DNA of 11,659 nt from a bacterium (lineage in GTDB: Bacteria > Desulfobacterota > S145-22): positions 1 through 11,659 of the forward strand of contig JALTEW010000065.1 of the NCBI GenBank assembly GCA_027073795.1, in the 5' to 3' direction. Positions 4,876-11,659 of this stretch are shown in pieces. Each line of letters opens with the position of its first letter. Position 1 is the stretch's first letter. Position numbers and translations under genes: made by a program. The notes below the pieces were generated by a model. The model searched no databases and was not told the origin of the DNA. It saw only the letters and a list, made by a program, of their open reading frames with translations.

Positions 4876-6018
4876 ATGAAAAAGGTCTTACTAATTGGGT
4901 TGGCCCTGGCATTCCTGATGGGTTTTACGGGCATGGCCATGGCTTTTACATGCGATGGTGTTTGTAATGGTAGTTGCGGTTATTGTCCCCCTGTTGGGTA
5001 TTCAAACTGGGCAATTCAGGAGCAGATCGGGGATAACAACGTGGCTAAAATTAGGCAGCATGGGTGGCAAAACTGGGCCGCCCAGGTACAGATCGGGGAT
5101 AACAACGTGGCTAAAATTAGGCAGAGACGCCACAATACCGCCTTTCAGTATCAGGAAGGGAATGGCAATAGGGCGAATATCACGCAGCGTGGGAATAATT
5201 ATGGCTCGCCTTATGGCACCTATTTTCGAATGGGTTATGGAATGGGCGTTACCATCCCTGTGCCCTGTGGCGGTAGTGTTGGTTGCGGAACCTGTGTTTA
5301 CGTTTTTAAGTCGTTGCCATGCCTCGTAGGCGCTGAGCAGTGGCAGTATGGGACTGGAAATAAGGCAAGGATAAGGCAATTTGGGCGATATAATCTTGCC
5401 TATCAGTACCAAGATGGCAAATATAATAGAGCCCAAATTGCTCAGGTTTGGAGTTATGGAAACCTCGCAATTCAGGAACAATATGGGTCATCCAATAGAG
5501 CATCCATACGCCAGGCATGCTCGTTTAACGAAGCATATCAGACTCAGGGCGGGTATGGAAACACAGCCGAAATTACCCAGCGTGGGTACATGAATCAGGC
5601 AGCGCAGGACCAAGAAAAATCCAATGTAGGCACAGCCAAAATTACGCAGGAAGGGACCTGTAATCAAGCCTATCAACTGCAAAAGAGCGGGTATTGCTAC
5701 TGTGGGTTGTTTAACACCGCGGAAATTACCCAGAATGGTGATTATAACAGAGCGGCTCAGAGACAGTACGGCGGGTGGAATACCGCTGAGATAGACCAGA
5801 CCGGTGATTGCAACCAGGCTTATCAGGAACAGCACGGAGTGGGCAACACGGCTGATATAGCTCAGGACGGCAATTCAAACGTAGCATTCCAGTACCAATA
5901 TGGATGGTGTAATACCGCTTCCATCGCCCAGAATGGAAACGGAAATGCTGCATGCCAGTACCAGAATGGTTATGGCAACCATGCTTCCATTACGCAGACA
6001 GCTTGTTCCTGTCAGTAA
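4876..6018 (+). CDS. csgA: Large cysteine-rich major curlin (CsgA-like)
   Basis: This is the main amyloid subunit candidate. The ATG at 4876 follows AAGGAGG at 5 bases. A 23-residue signal peptide ends AMA. From residue 44 to the end there are about thirteen curlin units of ~22 residues, each with two strands of the type NxAxQxQ-G-x-x-Nx-A-x-I-x-Q (for example NQAYQEQHGVGNTADIAQDG), the signature of the curlin repeat that stacks into a beta-solenoid. E. coli CsgA has five units and 151 residues; this product has 380. Unit 4 is preceded by an insertion (about 109-152) rich in Gly, Tyr and Cys. The mature chain holds 17 Cys at 26, 30, 34, 37, 131, 137, 140, 149, 215, 262, 274, 276, 312, 345, 360, 377 and 379, while E. 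coli CsgA has none. Early units are basic (AKIRQ), later ones acidic or neutral (AEITQ, ADIAQ). Family is certain; the function of the extra features is unknown. Confidence 0.9.
   Translation: MKKVLLIGLALAFLMGFTGMAMAFTCDGVCNGSCGYCPPVGYSNWAIQEQIGDNNVAKIRQHGWQNWAAQVQIGDNNVAKIRQRRHNTAFQYQEGNGNRANITQRGNNYGSPYGTYFRMGYGMGVTIPVPCGGSVGCGTCVYVFKSLPCLVGAEQWQYGTGNKARIRQFGRYNLAYQYQDGKYNRAQIAQVWSYGNLAIQEQYGSSNRASIRQACSFNEAYQTQGGYGNTAEITQRGYMNQAAQDQEKSNVGTAKITQEGTCNQAYQLQKSGYCYCGLFNTAEITQNGDYNRAAQRQYGGWNTAEIDQTGDCNQAYQEQHGVGNTADIAQDGNSNVAFQYQYGWCNTASIAQNGNGNAACQYQNGYGNHASITQTACSCQ
5023..5124 (+). repeat. 36-bp perfect direct repeat inside the curlin gene
   Basis: Bases 5023-5058 and 5089-5124 are identical over 36 bp, offset by 66 bp, exactly one 22-residue curlin unit. 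They encode QIGDNNVAKIRQ in units 1 and 2. All other units have diverged at DNA level, so this is a recent duplication or gene-conversion tract and a likely spot for unit gain or loss by recombination or slippage. Confidence 0.9.
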
Positions 6019-6037
6019 ACCCAAATGGAGAGTGCCT

Positions 6038-6063
6038 GGGAGGCGGCTTTATGCCGCCCTCCC
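6038..6063 (+). other. Strong GC-rich hairpin between the two curlin genes
   Basis: GGGAGGCGGC (6038-6047) pairs with GCCGCCCTCCC (6053-6063) around the loop TTTAT, with a single bulged C. It begins 20 bases after the csgA stop and ends 36 bases before the next start. It is followed by CGGGCCGGGC, not a U-tract, so full termination is unlikely. A stem here would protect the 3' end of the csgA message and lower expression of the minor curlin, which suits a major/minor subunit ratio. Confidence 0.65.
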
Positions 6064-6098
6064 GGGCCGGGCGCAGGAAACATAAAGGGGAGAAAACG

Positions 6099-6680
6099 AT
6101 GAGGCGGAAAAATGTGTCATTGATAGCATTGTTTGCTGTGTTTTGGTTGTTATTTCCATGGTTGGCATGCCACGCAATCGGAGGAAGGTTTTTGCATAAT
6201 TCTGTAACCTATTTTGATTCTTCAGCCAGCCGGAATAACACCGCTTATCAGGATCAACTTGGGGATGAAAACGAATCACAGATTCTGCAGAGCGGCTCTT
6301 TCAATAACGGAATGGGATGCGGAAAAATTTATGGCGCCTCTACCATTCAGGTAGGAAGTGGAAATCAAGTCCTAATCTCTCAAAACGGGGCCAACAATTG
6401 CGCTGCCATCCATCAGTCAGGAAACTATAACGAGGCAACCATCACACAGGTAAACAACAACAATTATGCTTCAATCGGACAGTATGGTGATTTCAATACG
6501 GCTGGCATCAGTCAAACGGGGGGGGACAATATCGGTTTGGTTGAACAATATTTTTCCAACAACGTAATTTCCATCTCTCAAGGGGGCGGGAATTATGCTT
6601 CCTATGTGCAATATGGGAATAAAAGTTGTCAGATATCCCAAACCCCAGGGGCGCCTCCCGTCACTATCATTCAGCAATAA
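6099..6680 (+). CDS. Minor curlin, CsgB-like probable nucleator
   Basis: The ATG at 6099 has AAGGGGAG six bases upstream; the frame is open further upstream but that part overlaps the csgA end and the hairpin, so it is not coding. The 193-residue product has a signal peptide (LFAVFWLLFPWLACHA) and about six degenerate curlin units, such as NQVLISQNGANN, NYNEATITQ, NYASIGQYGDFNTAGISQ and NYASYVQYG. The units are less regular than in the large curlin, and often one strand departs from the Q-x-Q pattern, as in CsgB. The C-terminus (TPGAPPVTIIQQ) lacks the basic end of E. coli CsgB that anchors the nucleator. It may therefore be a nucleator of another design or a second structural subunit. Four Cys remain in the mature part region or near it. 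An unbroken run of eight G at 6518-6525 lies in the coding sequence. Confidence 0.78.
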   Translation: MRRKNVSLIALFAVFWLLFPWLACHAIGGRFLHNSVTYFDSSASRNNTAYQDQLGDENESQILQSGSFNNGMGCGKIYGASTIQVGSGNQVLISQNGANNCAAIHQSGNYNEATITQVNNNNYASIGQYGDFNTAGISQTGGDNIGLVEQYFSNNVISISQGGGNYASYVQYGNKSCQISQTPGAPPVTIIQQ

Positions 6681-6704
6681 AAGCAGCACGTACTTGGTTG
6701 CAAG

Positions 6705-7130
6705 ATGATCGGTAGAGTAGTTTTTTGCATAGAGGGAATATTATTCATACTGTTTGCTGCAACTGCCGTGCTCTCATCCCAAACGAGTAGGCTAAATCAA
6801 TTGGAAGGGAGTGGGAAAATCGCGCCAATCAATCGCGCGCGAATTGGCTGGCAGAGAGAAGGGAGCAAGGTTTATATTAAGGCCTATTTTATATCGGATA
6901 CAGGGGGGAAGGTTTTATCCTATCAACTTCGCGCTGTAAAAAATGGTGCCTCGGGAAGCTCTGTGACCTCGCAATCCGGCGAGTTTCACGCAGAGCCGGG
7001 GGAGGTATCTCTTTCATCCCTTGTCTTATCCCTCAGCCCCGGAGATTCTTGTAAGGTTGAACTTGAAATTTTTGAGGGCACTCATACACTCATCACCCAT
7101 GACGAAAAAATCTTCAAAGGTGAAGAATGA
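6705..7130 (+). CDS. CsgC/CsgH-like curlin chaperone
   Basis: CsgC and CsgH are small periplasmic beta-sandwich proteins that stop curlins from polymerising inside the cell. The 141-residue product has an N-terminal hydrophobic segment (CIEGILFILFAATAVLSS) as signal peptide or anchor. The C-terminal part reads EVSLSSLVLSLSPGDSCKVE and then LEIFEGTHTLITHDEKIF, close in pattern to E. coli LTKLSLNISPDDRVKI-x-VTVSDGQSLHLSQQW and to the matching end of CsgH. Middle strands GSKVYIKAYFISD and VLSYQLRAV fit the fold. The CxC motif of E. coli CsgC is absent; the single Cys of the mature part is C116. It is the last gene of the row, 24 bases after the minor curlin, with no good ribosome binding site at the ATG, so translation may depend on the upstream gene. 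Fold and position support the call; CsgC versus CsgH cannot be decided. Confidence 0.68.
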   Translation: MIGRVVFCIEGILFILFAATAVLSSQTSRLNQLEGSGKIAPINRARIGWQREGSKVYIKAYFISDTGGKVLSYQLRAVKNGASGSSVTSQSGEFHAEPGEVSLSSLVLSLSPGDSCKVELEIFEGTHTLITHDEKIFKGEE

Positions 7131-7196
7131 AATTAGCTAATGAGGGGCTCAGGCTATTAAAAATAATACAAATTTATGACTGTCTTTAACATTAAG

Positions 7197-7238
7197 TAAT
7201 AGCTGTTATTTTATAATAGTTGCTAAAAAGGACTTTTT
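7197..7238. terminator. Weak possible terminator region between convergent genes
   Basis: The 223 bases between the last curli gene and the RND gene stop hold no gene. An imperfect stem (TAGC at 7200-7203 with GCTA at 7223-7226, partly paired inside) leads into AAAAAG-GA-CTTTTT at 7225-7238, which gives T-runs on both strands. This could end transcription from either side, but the stems are short and AT-rich. Confidence 0.25.
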
Positions 7239-7353
7239 CTCTCTCGCTGAGTAAGCGCGTGTTTATTCACTGTACACATTGCTCTCTCCTCACTGGAAAG
7301 AGGGTAACGTGTTCTCTCTGGTGAAATTCACTTTTTTGTTCTTTGGCTTTCGC

Positions 7354-10300
7354 CTACATAACCTTTTCCTCGTGATGCGTCTTGTGCATGTGCCGATGGA
7401 CAACGTAGTAGATGATGGGGACGGCCATGCGTGAGAGGAGAAGCGAGGCTACCTCGCCGGCCATGAGGGCAACGGCAAGCCCCTTAAAGATGGGGTCGAG
7501 CAGGATAACGGCGCCGGTGATAACAACCGCCATAGCTGTCAAGACCATGGGGCGGAACCGGATGGCACCAGCATCGACGACGGCTTCATCCAGGGGCATT
7601 CCTTCCCGAAGGCGCAGTTCAATAAAATCAACCAAGATAATGGAGTTCCTTACCACGATTCCCGCGCCGGCGATAAACCCTATCATGGAGGTAGCGGTAA
7701 AAAAGGCATGCATAACCCAGTGACCGGGGATGATCCCAATCAAGGAAAACGGAATAGCCGACATGATGATAAGGGGAGTAATGTAGGAACGGAACCAGCC
7801 TACTACAAGGAGGTAGATGAGAACCATGACGGCGGCAAAGGCAAGGCCCAGGTCACGAAAGACCTCATAGGTGATTTGCCATTCCCCATCCCACTTCATG
7901 GAGTATTTCTTTGAACAGAAAGGGACGTGGGTGCTGAATTGTTCTATCTTGTACCCTTCGGGGATCTTTATCTTGGATATCTTTTTACCCATCTTCAGGA
8001 TGGCATAGACAGGGGATTCCTCTTTCCCCGCGACGTCACCCAGGACATAAACAACAGGCATGAGGTTCTTGTGGCTGATGCTTTTGTCAATGGTGGTTCT
8101 TTCGACGTGGGTAAGCTCTTTTAGAGGAATGAGCATACCGGCCCTGTTTTGAACCTTGAGTTCCTGAATGTCCCTCAAGGAAGAACGCTCGGAACGGGGG
8201 ACCTGCAGGAGAATAGGGACATCCTCTTTTTCCTTTGGATCGTGCAAAAGCCCCACCTTCATGCCGCCCACGGCTGCGCGAATCACCTGCGCGATTTGTG
8301 CCGTGGCGATTCCATTGAGCGCGGCCTTTTCCTTATCAACGACGAGCCTCAGCTTTTGCTGATTGGCTTCCACTGACCAGTCCACATCCACGACCCCGGG
8401 AGTGGTTTCAAAGATTTTCTTTATTTTTTTTGCGAGGGCGATTTGCCGGGTGTAATCGGGGCCATAAACCTCCGCCACAAGGGTTTCCATGACAGGAGGC
8501 CCTGGCGGGACCTCGGCGACCTTAGCGGAGGCCCCGTACTTTTTTGCAATTTCGTCAATCTTTGGCCGGATTTCTTTGGCAATGTCGTGGCTTTGCAGCC
8601 AGCGTTTATGCTTGTTGATGAGGTTAACCTGAAGATCCGCCACGTTAGACCCGCGGCGCAGAAAATAATGCCGGACGAGCCCCTGAAAATTGAAGGGAGA
8701 GGCGGTTCCCGCATAGGTTTGGATATTGACAACCTCTGGAATGGTTTCGAGATATTCGGCCATTTCACGTGCCACCTGGGCTGTCTTCTCCAGAGATGTT
8801 CCTTCATCCATATCAACGATGACCTGGAATTCATTCTTGTTGTCAAAGGGAAGCATCTTGACGATAACGCTCTTGAAACCAAACATGGAAAAAGCCGCAA
8901 GCAGGAGAACCACGATGCCGACGAGAAACGCCCACCGCCAGAGTGTGTGATGAATGAGGGGACCCATAACCTTGCGATAAAGCCGTGTCAGGGCAGATTC
9001 CTTCTCCTCTTTTTGTGAACCGGTAGATTTCAAGAGCCTCAGGGAGGCCCATGGGGTCACAATGAAGGCAACCCCCAGGGAAAATAACATAGCGAAGCTG
9101 GAGCCGATGGGAATAGGTCGCATGTAGGGTCCCATCAGCCCGCCTACGAAGGCCATGGGAAGGACGGCGGCAATAACGGTAAAGGTCGCCACGACGGTTG
9201 GATTCCCCACCTCATCTACCGCCTCAATAGCAATATCCGTTAGGGGTCTCCCCTTGTTTTCAGGGAGATGGTAGTGCCGGATGATATTTTCTGCCACAAC
9301 GATGGCATCATCTACCAGGATGGCAATACAGAATATCAGGGCAAAAAGCGTGATCCTGTTTAGTGTGTAGCCATAAAAGTAATAGACTGCGAGTGTCAGG
9401 GAAAGGGTGCTTGGAATGGCCAGGGCGACTACCCCCGCAACGCGAAGCCCCAGGAAAAACCAGATAAGTAAACTCACACCGAACACGGCCAGTGCCATGT
9501 GAAAGAGAAGTTCGTTGGATTTGTCTTTTGCAGTCTCTCCGTAATCCCGAGTGACCGTCACCTCCACGCCAGAGGGAATAACGTTCCCCTTGAGGAGCGC
9601 AACCTTTTTAAAGATTTCCCCCACGATTGTGATGGCGTTGGATCCCTTGCGCTTGGCGACAGCAATTGTCACGGCCGGTTCCTGTGGGTGTCCTGGTGAG
9701 AGGTAATAGACATAATTCTTTGGTTCTTCTGGACCATCAAGAATCGTGGCAACATCCTTAAGGTATATGGGATGCCCTTTGAAAACACCCACCACGAGCT
9801 GTTCCACATCCCCTCGGTTCGTAAAGAAATTTCCTGTTTCAACCACGATCTCGGTGTTGAGGCGGTCCATGGTTCCTGCGGGGAACTGCATGTTGGATCC
9901 CTTGAGCATTTGGATAATTCTCAGGGGATCCAGATGGTAGGCGTCCAGTCGCGAGGGGTCAAGGAGGACACGTATCTGTCGACGCTGCCCCCCAATAACC
10001 ATGGTTTCCGAGACCTTGGGGATCCGCTTGATGGCCTCTTCTACCTGTGAGGCAACCCGACGTAGCTCAAAGGCGCTGTACTTTTTACTGTGGAGAGTGA
10101 GCGCACAAACGGGAACATCATAGATGGTTCGCGGGCGGATCAGGGGCGGAGAACACCCGGGCGGGATAATGTCGAAGTGTTCATAGAGTTTCTGATTGAG
10201 GCGGACGATGCTCTTTTCCTCGTCCTGTCCAACATAAAACCGGACGATGACCATGGACATGCCCGGGCGTGATGTGCTGTAGATATACTCGACGCCGGGA

Positions 10301-10539
10301 ATTTCCCAAAGGAGCTTTTCCATGGGATTGGTCACCCTGTTTTCCACTTCCTTGGCAGTCGCGCCGGGCATCTGGACGAAGATGTCAATCATGGGGACGA
10401 CAATCTGTGGTTCCTCTTCACGGGGAAGTTTCCAGGTCGCCATCACGCCGATAAGAATGGAAGCCACGATGATCAAAGGGGTAAGCTTGGAATTTATGAA
10501 CATATGAGCAATCTTACCGGCTAGCCCAAGGTGTTTCAT
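7354..10539 (-). CDS. RND-family efflux permease (HAE1/AcrB-type)
   Basis: This 1061-residue product has the full length of tripartite RND pumps, which use the proton gradient to drive substrates from the periplasm or inner membrane out of the cell. Visible features in order: first membrane helix at about 20-37 (TPLIIVASILIGVMATW); porter domain with MPGATAKEVENRVTNPMEKL and IPGVEYIYSTSRPG; helices from about 345; the proton-relay pair Asp410-Asp411 in helix 4 (IAILVDDAIVVAENI); second periplasmic half starting MLPFDNKNEFQVIVDMDEGT; and helices near the end with GAGIVVRNSIILVDFIELRL. The start has AAGGGGAG six bases upstream. The C-terminus ends in HRHMHKTHHEE, rich in His. Neither a membrane-fusion adaptor nor a TolC-type gene adjoins it: upstream lies divergent era, downstream the convergent curli row. 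Substrate is unknown; metal, drug or lipid export are all possible. Confidence 0.93.
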   Translation of the reverse strand: MKHLGLAGKIAHMFINSKLTPLIIVASILIGVMATWKLPREEEPQIVVPMIDIFVQMPGATAKEVENRVTNPMEKLLWEIPGVEYIYSTSRPGMSMVIVRFYVGQDEEKSIVRLNQKLYEHFDIIPPGCSPPLIRPRTIYDVPVCALTLHSKKYSAFELRRVASQVEEAIKRIPKVSETMVIGGQRRQIRVLLDPSRLDAYHLDPLRIIQMLKGSNMQFPAGTMDRLNTEIVVETGNFFTNRGDVEQLVVGVFKGHPIYLKDVATILDGPEEPKNYVYYLSPGHPQEPAVTIAVAKRKGSNAITIVGEIFKKVALLKGNVIPSGVEVTVTRDYGETAKDKSNELLFHMALAVFGVSLLIWFFLGLRVAGVVALAIPSTLSLTLAVYYFYGYTLNRITLFALIFCIAILVDDAIVVAENIIRHYHLPENKGRPLTDIAIEAVDEVGNPTVVATFTVIAAVLPMAFVGGLMGPYMRPIPIGSSFAMLFSLGVAFIVTPWASLRLLKSTGSQKEEKESALTRLYRKVMGPLIHHTLWRWAFLVGIVVLLLAAFSMFGFKSVIVKMLPFDNKNEFQVIVDMDEGTSLEKTAQVAREMAEYLETIPEVVNIQTYAGTASPFNFQGLVRHYFLRRGSNVADLQVNLINKHKRWLQSHDIAKEIRPKIDEIAKKYGASAKVAEVPPGPPVMETLVAEVYGPDYTRQIALAKKIKKIFETTPGVVDVDWSVEANQQKLRLVVDKEKAALNGIATAQIAQVIRAAVGGMKVGLLHDPKEKEDVPILLQVPRSERSSLRDIQELKVQNRAGMLIPLKELTHVERTTIDKSISHKNLMPVVYVLGDVAGKEESPVYAILKMGKKISKIKIPEGYKIEQFSTHVPFCSKKYSMKWDGEWQITYEVFRDLGLAFAAVMVLIYLLVVGWFRSYITPLIIMSAIPFSLIGIIPGHWVMHAFFTATSMIGFIAGAGIVVRNSIILVDFIELRLREGMPLDEAVVDAGAIRFRPMVLTAMAVVITGAVILLDPIFKGLAVALMAGEVASLLLSRMAVPIIYYVVHRHMHKTHHEEKVM

Positions 10540-10584
10540 CTTTTACTCCCCTTAAGTTTCTTGTGAATGAATAAGCTAAACGAC

Positions 10585-10613
10585 ATGCTAAATGAAAAAC
10601 CTTGTAAAATCAA
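10585..10613 (-). promoter_or_regulatory. Promoter candidate for the RND permease gene
   Basis: On the minus strand TTGATT and TAGCAT are separated by 17 bases, each matching the sigma-70 boxes at four of six positions, about 45 bases before the ATG at 10539. The 200-base gap up to era also holds AAGTTT/AAACTT (10650-10672), a 6-bp inverted repeat with an 11-base loop, and a T-run at 10681-10687; a promoter for era must be somewhere here but no box pair stands out. Confidence 0.3.
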
Positions 10614-10739
10614 GCATGAATTAAAATCATTTTTTGTGGATTTCTTATGAAGTTTGTTAAGCTGGTAAACTTGGAGGCACTTTTTTTGTGGGGATATTTT
10701 TGCTACAAGTAAGATTGTGAAATTGATGGAAAATCAAAG

Positions 10740-11659
10740 GTGTTAAGAGAATTGAAAGAACGGGGAAAGAGAAAAAACGTAAGAGAGGAGGAAACTGAAC
10801 CATTCCGTTCTGGTTTTGTTGCCATGATGGGGTCTCCCAACGTGGGGAAATCAACGCTGCTGAACCGAATCATGGGGGGGCATTTCGCCATTGTTACGGA
10901 AAAACCCCAATCGACCCGGACTGTCATCCGAACCATCAAAACGCTGGATCACGCCCAGTTGGTTTTTATCGACACCCCAGGGGTACACTTTTCACAAAAG
11001 GCCTTTAACAAACTCCTCGTACAAACGGCTGAGAATGCCTGCAAGGAGGCGGATGTTGTCTTGGGGCTTGTTACAACACAGGAAAATCGGGGGGGAGAAA
11101 ACAACTTTCTCCTTTCCTGCCTCAGTGGAATAAGGGAGGTGCCAAAGGTAATTGCCATAAACAAGATTGATGTGGCGTCGGAAGAACGTGTGAAAAAACT
11201 ATCCGAGACATTGACTCAAAAGTTTCCTGCCTGTCCTGTTTTGTCCATTTCCGCCCTTTTAGGGGATGGAATCGATGAGCTGATGACAACGCTTGTAAGG
11301 ATGCTCCCGGAAAGCCCCCCGCTCTTTCCCGAAGACCTGGAAACGGATATGAGGGAGCGATTTTTCGCCTCGGAGATTATCAGGGAAAAGGTTTTTCAGT
11401 TGACAAAAGAGGAAATCCCCTATGATGTTGCCGTGGAGATTGAGCAGTTCAAGGAAGACCTGGAGAAAAACCTGCTCCGGATATCTGCTGTTATCCATGT
11501 GAATCGAGATAGCCAAAAGCGTATTGTCATCGGTAAAAACGGGGCTTTAATCAAAAAAATCGGGACCTTTGCGAGGAAAGATTTGGAGGGTTTTTTCCAA
11601 ATCCATGTCTTTCTGGAGTTGTGGGTGCGGGTAAGCCGCGACTGGATGAAGAATCCAAG
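10740..11659 (+). CDS. era: Era, ribosome-assembly GTPase, 3' partial
   Basis: Era binds 16S rRNA and the 30S subunit through its KH domain and couples GTP hydrolysis to maturation of the small subunit. Visible motifs, counted from the GTG at 10740: P-loop GSPNVGKST (31-39), switch segment KPQSTRT, DTPGVH (78-83), NKID (141-144), SISAL for the fifth motif, and the KH domain with the GxxG-type loop IVIGKNGALIKKIG (about 262-275), followed by LELWVRVSRDW. The window ends about ten residues before the usual terminus. The start is uncertain: the frame is open from 10713, GTG at 10740 and TTG at 10752 are the available starts, and the strong ribosome binding sequence GAGGAGG at 10785-10791 is followed by no in-frame start codon. 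The N-terminal extension before GFVAMMG is charged and about 20 residues longer than in E. coli. Confidence 0.95.
   Translation, partial: MLRELKERGKRKNVREEETEPFRSGFVAMMGSPNVGKSTLLNRIMGGHFAIVTEKPQSTRTVIRTIKTLDHAQLVFIDTPGVHFSQKAFNKLLVQTAENACKEADVVLGLVTTQENRGGENNFLLSCLSGIREVPKVIAINKIDVASEERVKKLSETLTQKFPACPVLSISALLGDGIDELMTTLVRMLPESPPLFPEDLETDMRERFFASEIIREKVFQLTKEEIPYDVAVEIEQFKEDLEKNLLRISAVIHVNRDSQKRIVIGKNGALIKKIGTFARKDLEGFFQIHVFLELWVRVSRDWMKNP

Noticed and set aside
5002..5835. Several long open frames antisense to or out of frame with the large curlin gene
   Set aside because: They arise from the repetitive codon pattern of the curlin units; none has a ribosome binding site or recognisable protein, and the sense frame is a clear curlin.
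5005..6018. Regularly spaced repeats that might look like a CRISPR or other DNA repeat array
   Set aside because: The 66-bp period is one 22-residue protein unit in a single long frame, and apart from units 1 and 2 the DNA copies differ widely.
4876..6018. Large curlin as a multihaem or conductive cytochrome-like protein
   Set aside because: Despite many Cys there is no CxxCH haem-binding motif.
5952..6098. Upstream extension of the minor curlin frame
   Set aside because: It overlaps the end of the large curlin gene and the hairpin, and would place the signal peptide in mid-protein; the ATG at 6099 has a good ribosome binding site and a standard signal peptide.
8421..9052. Open frames of 70-190 codons within the RND gene on both strands
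   Set aside because: The RND frame is continuous with conserved motifs; the others are shadows without family features.

Overview
The window (about 11.7 kb, near 50% GC, both ends cutting a gene) looks like chromosomal DNA of a Gram-negative bacterium with an outer membrane. It carries a complete curli (type VIII secretion / functional amyloid) locus, a tripartite-type RND efflux permease and the GTPase gene era. The protein flavour and a good sigma-54 promoter match suggest Desulfobacterota (the former Deltaproteobacteria) or a nearby lineage, but this is a guess; no rRNA or tRNA gene is present to settle it.

Left part (1-1700): an accessory, decaying region. A Panacea-domain antitoxin-like gene runs in from the left edge. 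It is followed by its probable toxin partner, whose frame is broken once in the middle. Two minus-strand remnants without their own start come next: one resembles an IS1634-type transposase C-terminus, the other the distal part of an AlbA_2/Schlafen-type ATP-binding protein. A small two-helix membrane protein gene lies beside them.

Middle part (1799-7130): the curli system. A CsgD-like LuxR-family regulator is transcribed leftwards, with a sigma-54-like promoter ahead of it. It diverges, across an AT-rich control region of about 440 bp full of dyads, from a co-directional row: csgE (secretion specificity), csgF (surface exit plug), csgG (outer-membrane lipoprotein pore), a large major curlin (csgA-like), a smaller curlin (csgB-like, probable nucleator) and a CsgC/CsgH-like amyloid chaperone. 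The genes fit one complete pathway: subunits cross the inner membrane by signal peptide, are kept soluble by the CsgC/H protein, are guided by CsgE to the CsgG-CsgF pore, and polymerise outside on the minor curlin. Three hairpins sit at gene junctions around the curlin genes and could set relative subunit amounts.

The most unusual element is the major curlin. It has about thirteen 22-residue curlin units instead of the five in E. coli CsgA, an insertion of about 44 residues, 17 cysteines in the mature protein, and a charge gradient from basic to acidic units.

Right part (7354-11659): a full-length RND efflux permease gene on the minus strand, convergent with the curli row and without adaptor or outer-membrane partner genes beside it. 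It diverges from era, which runs off the right edge a few residues before its expected end.
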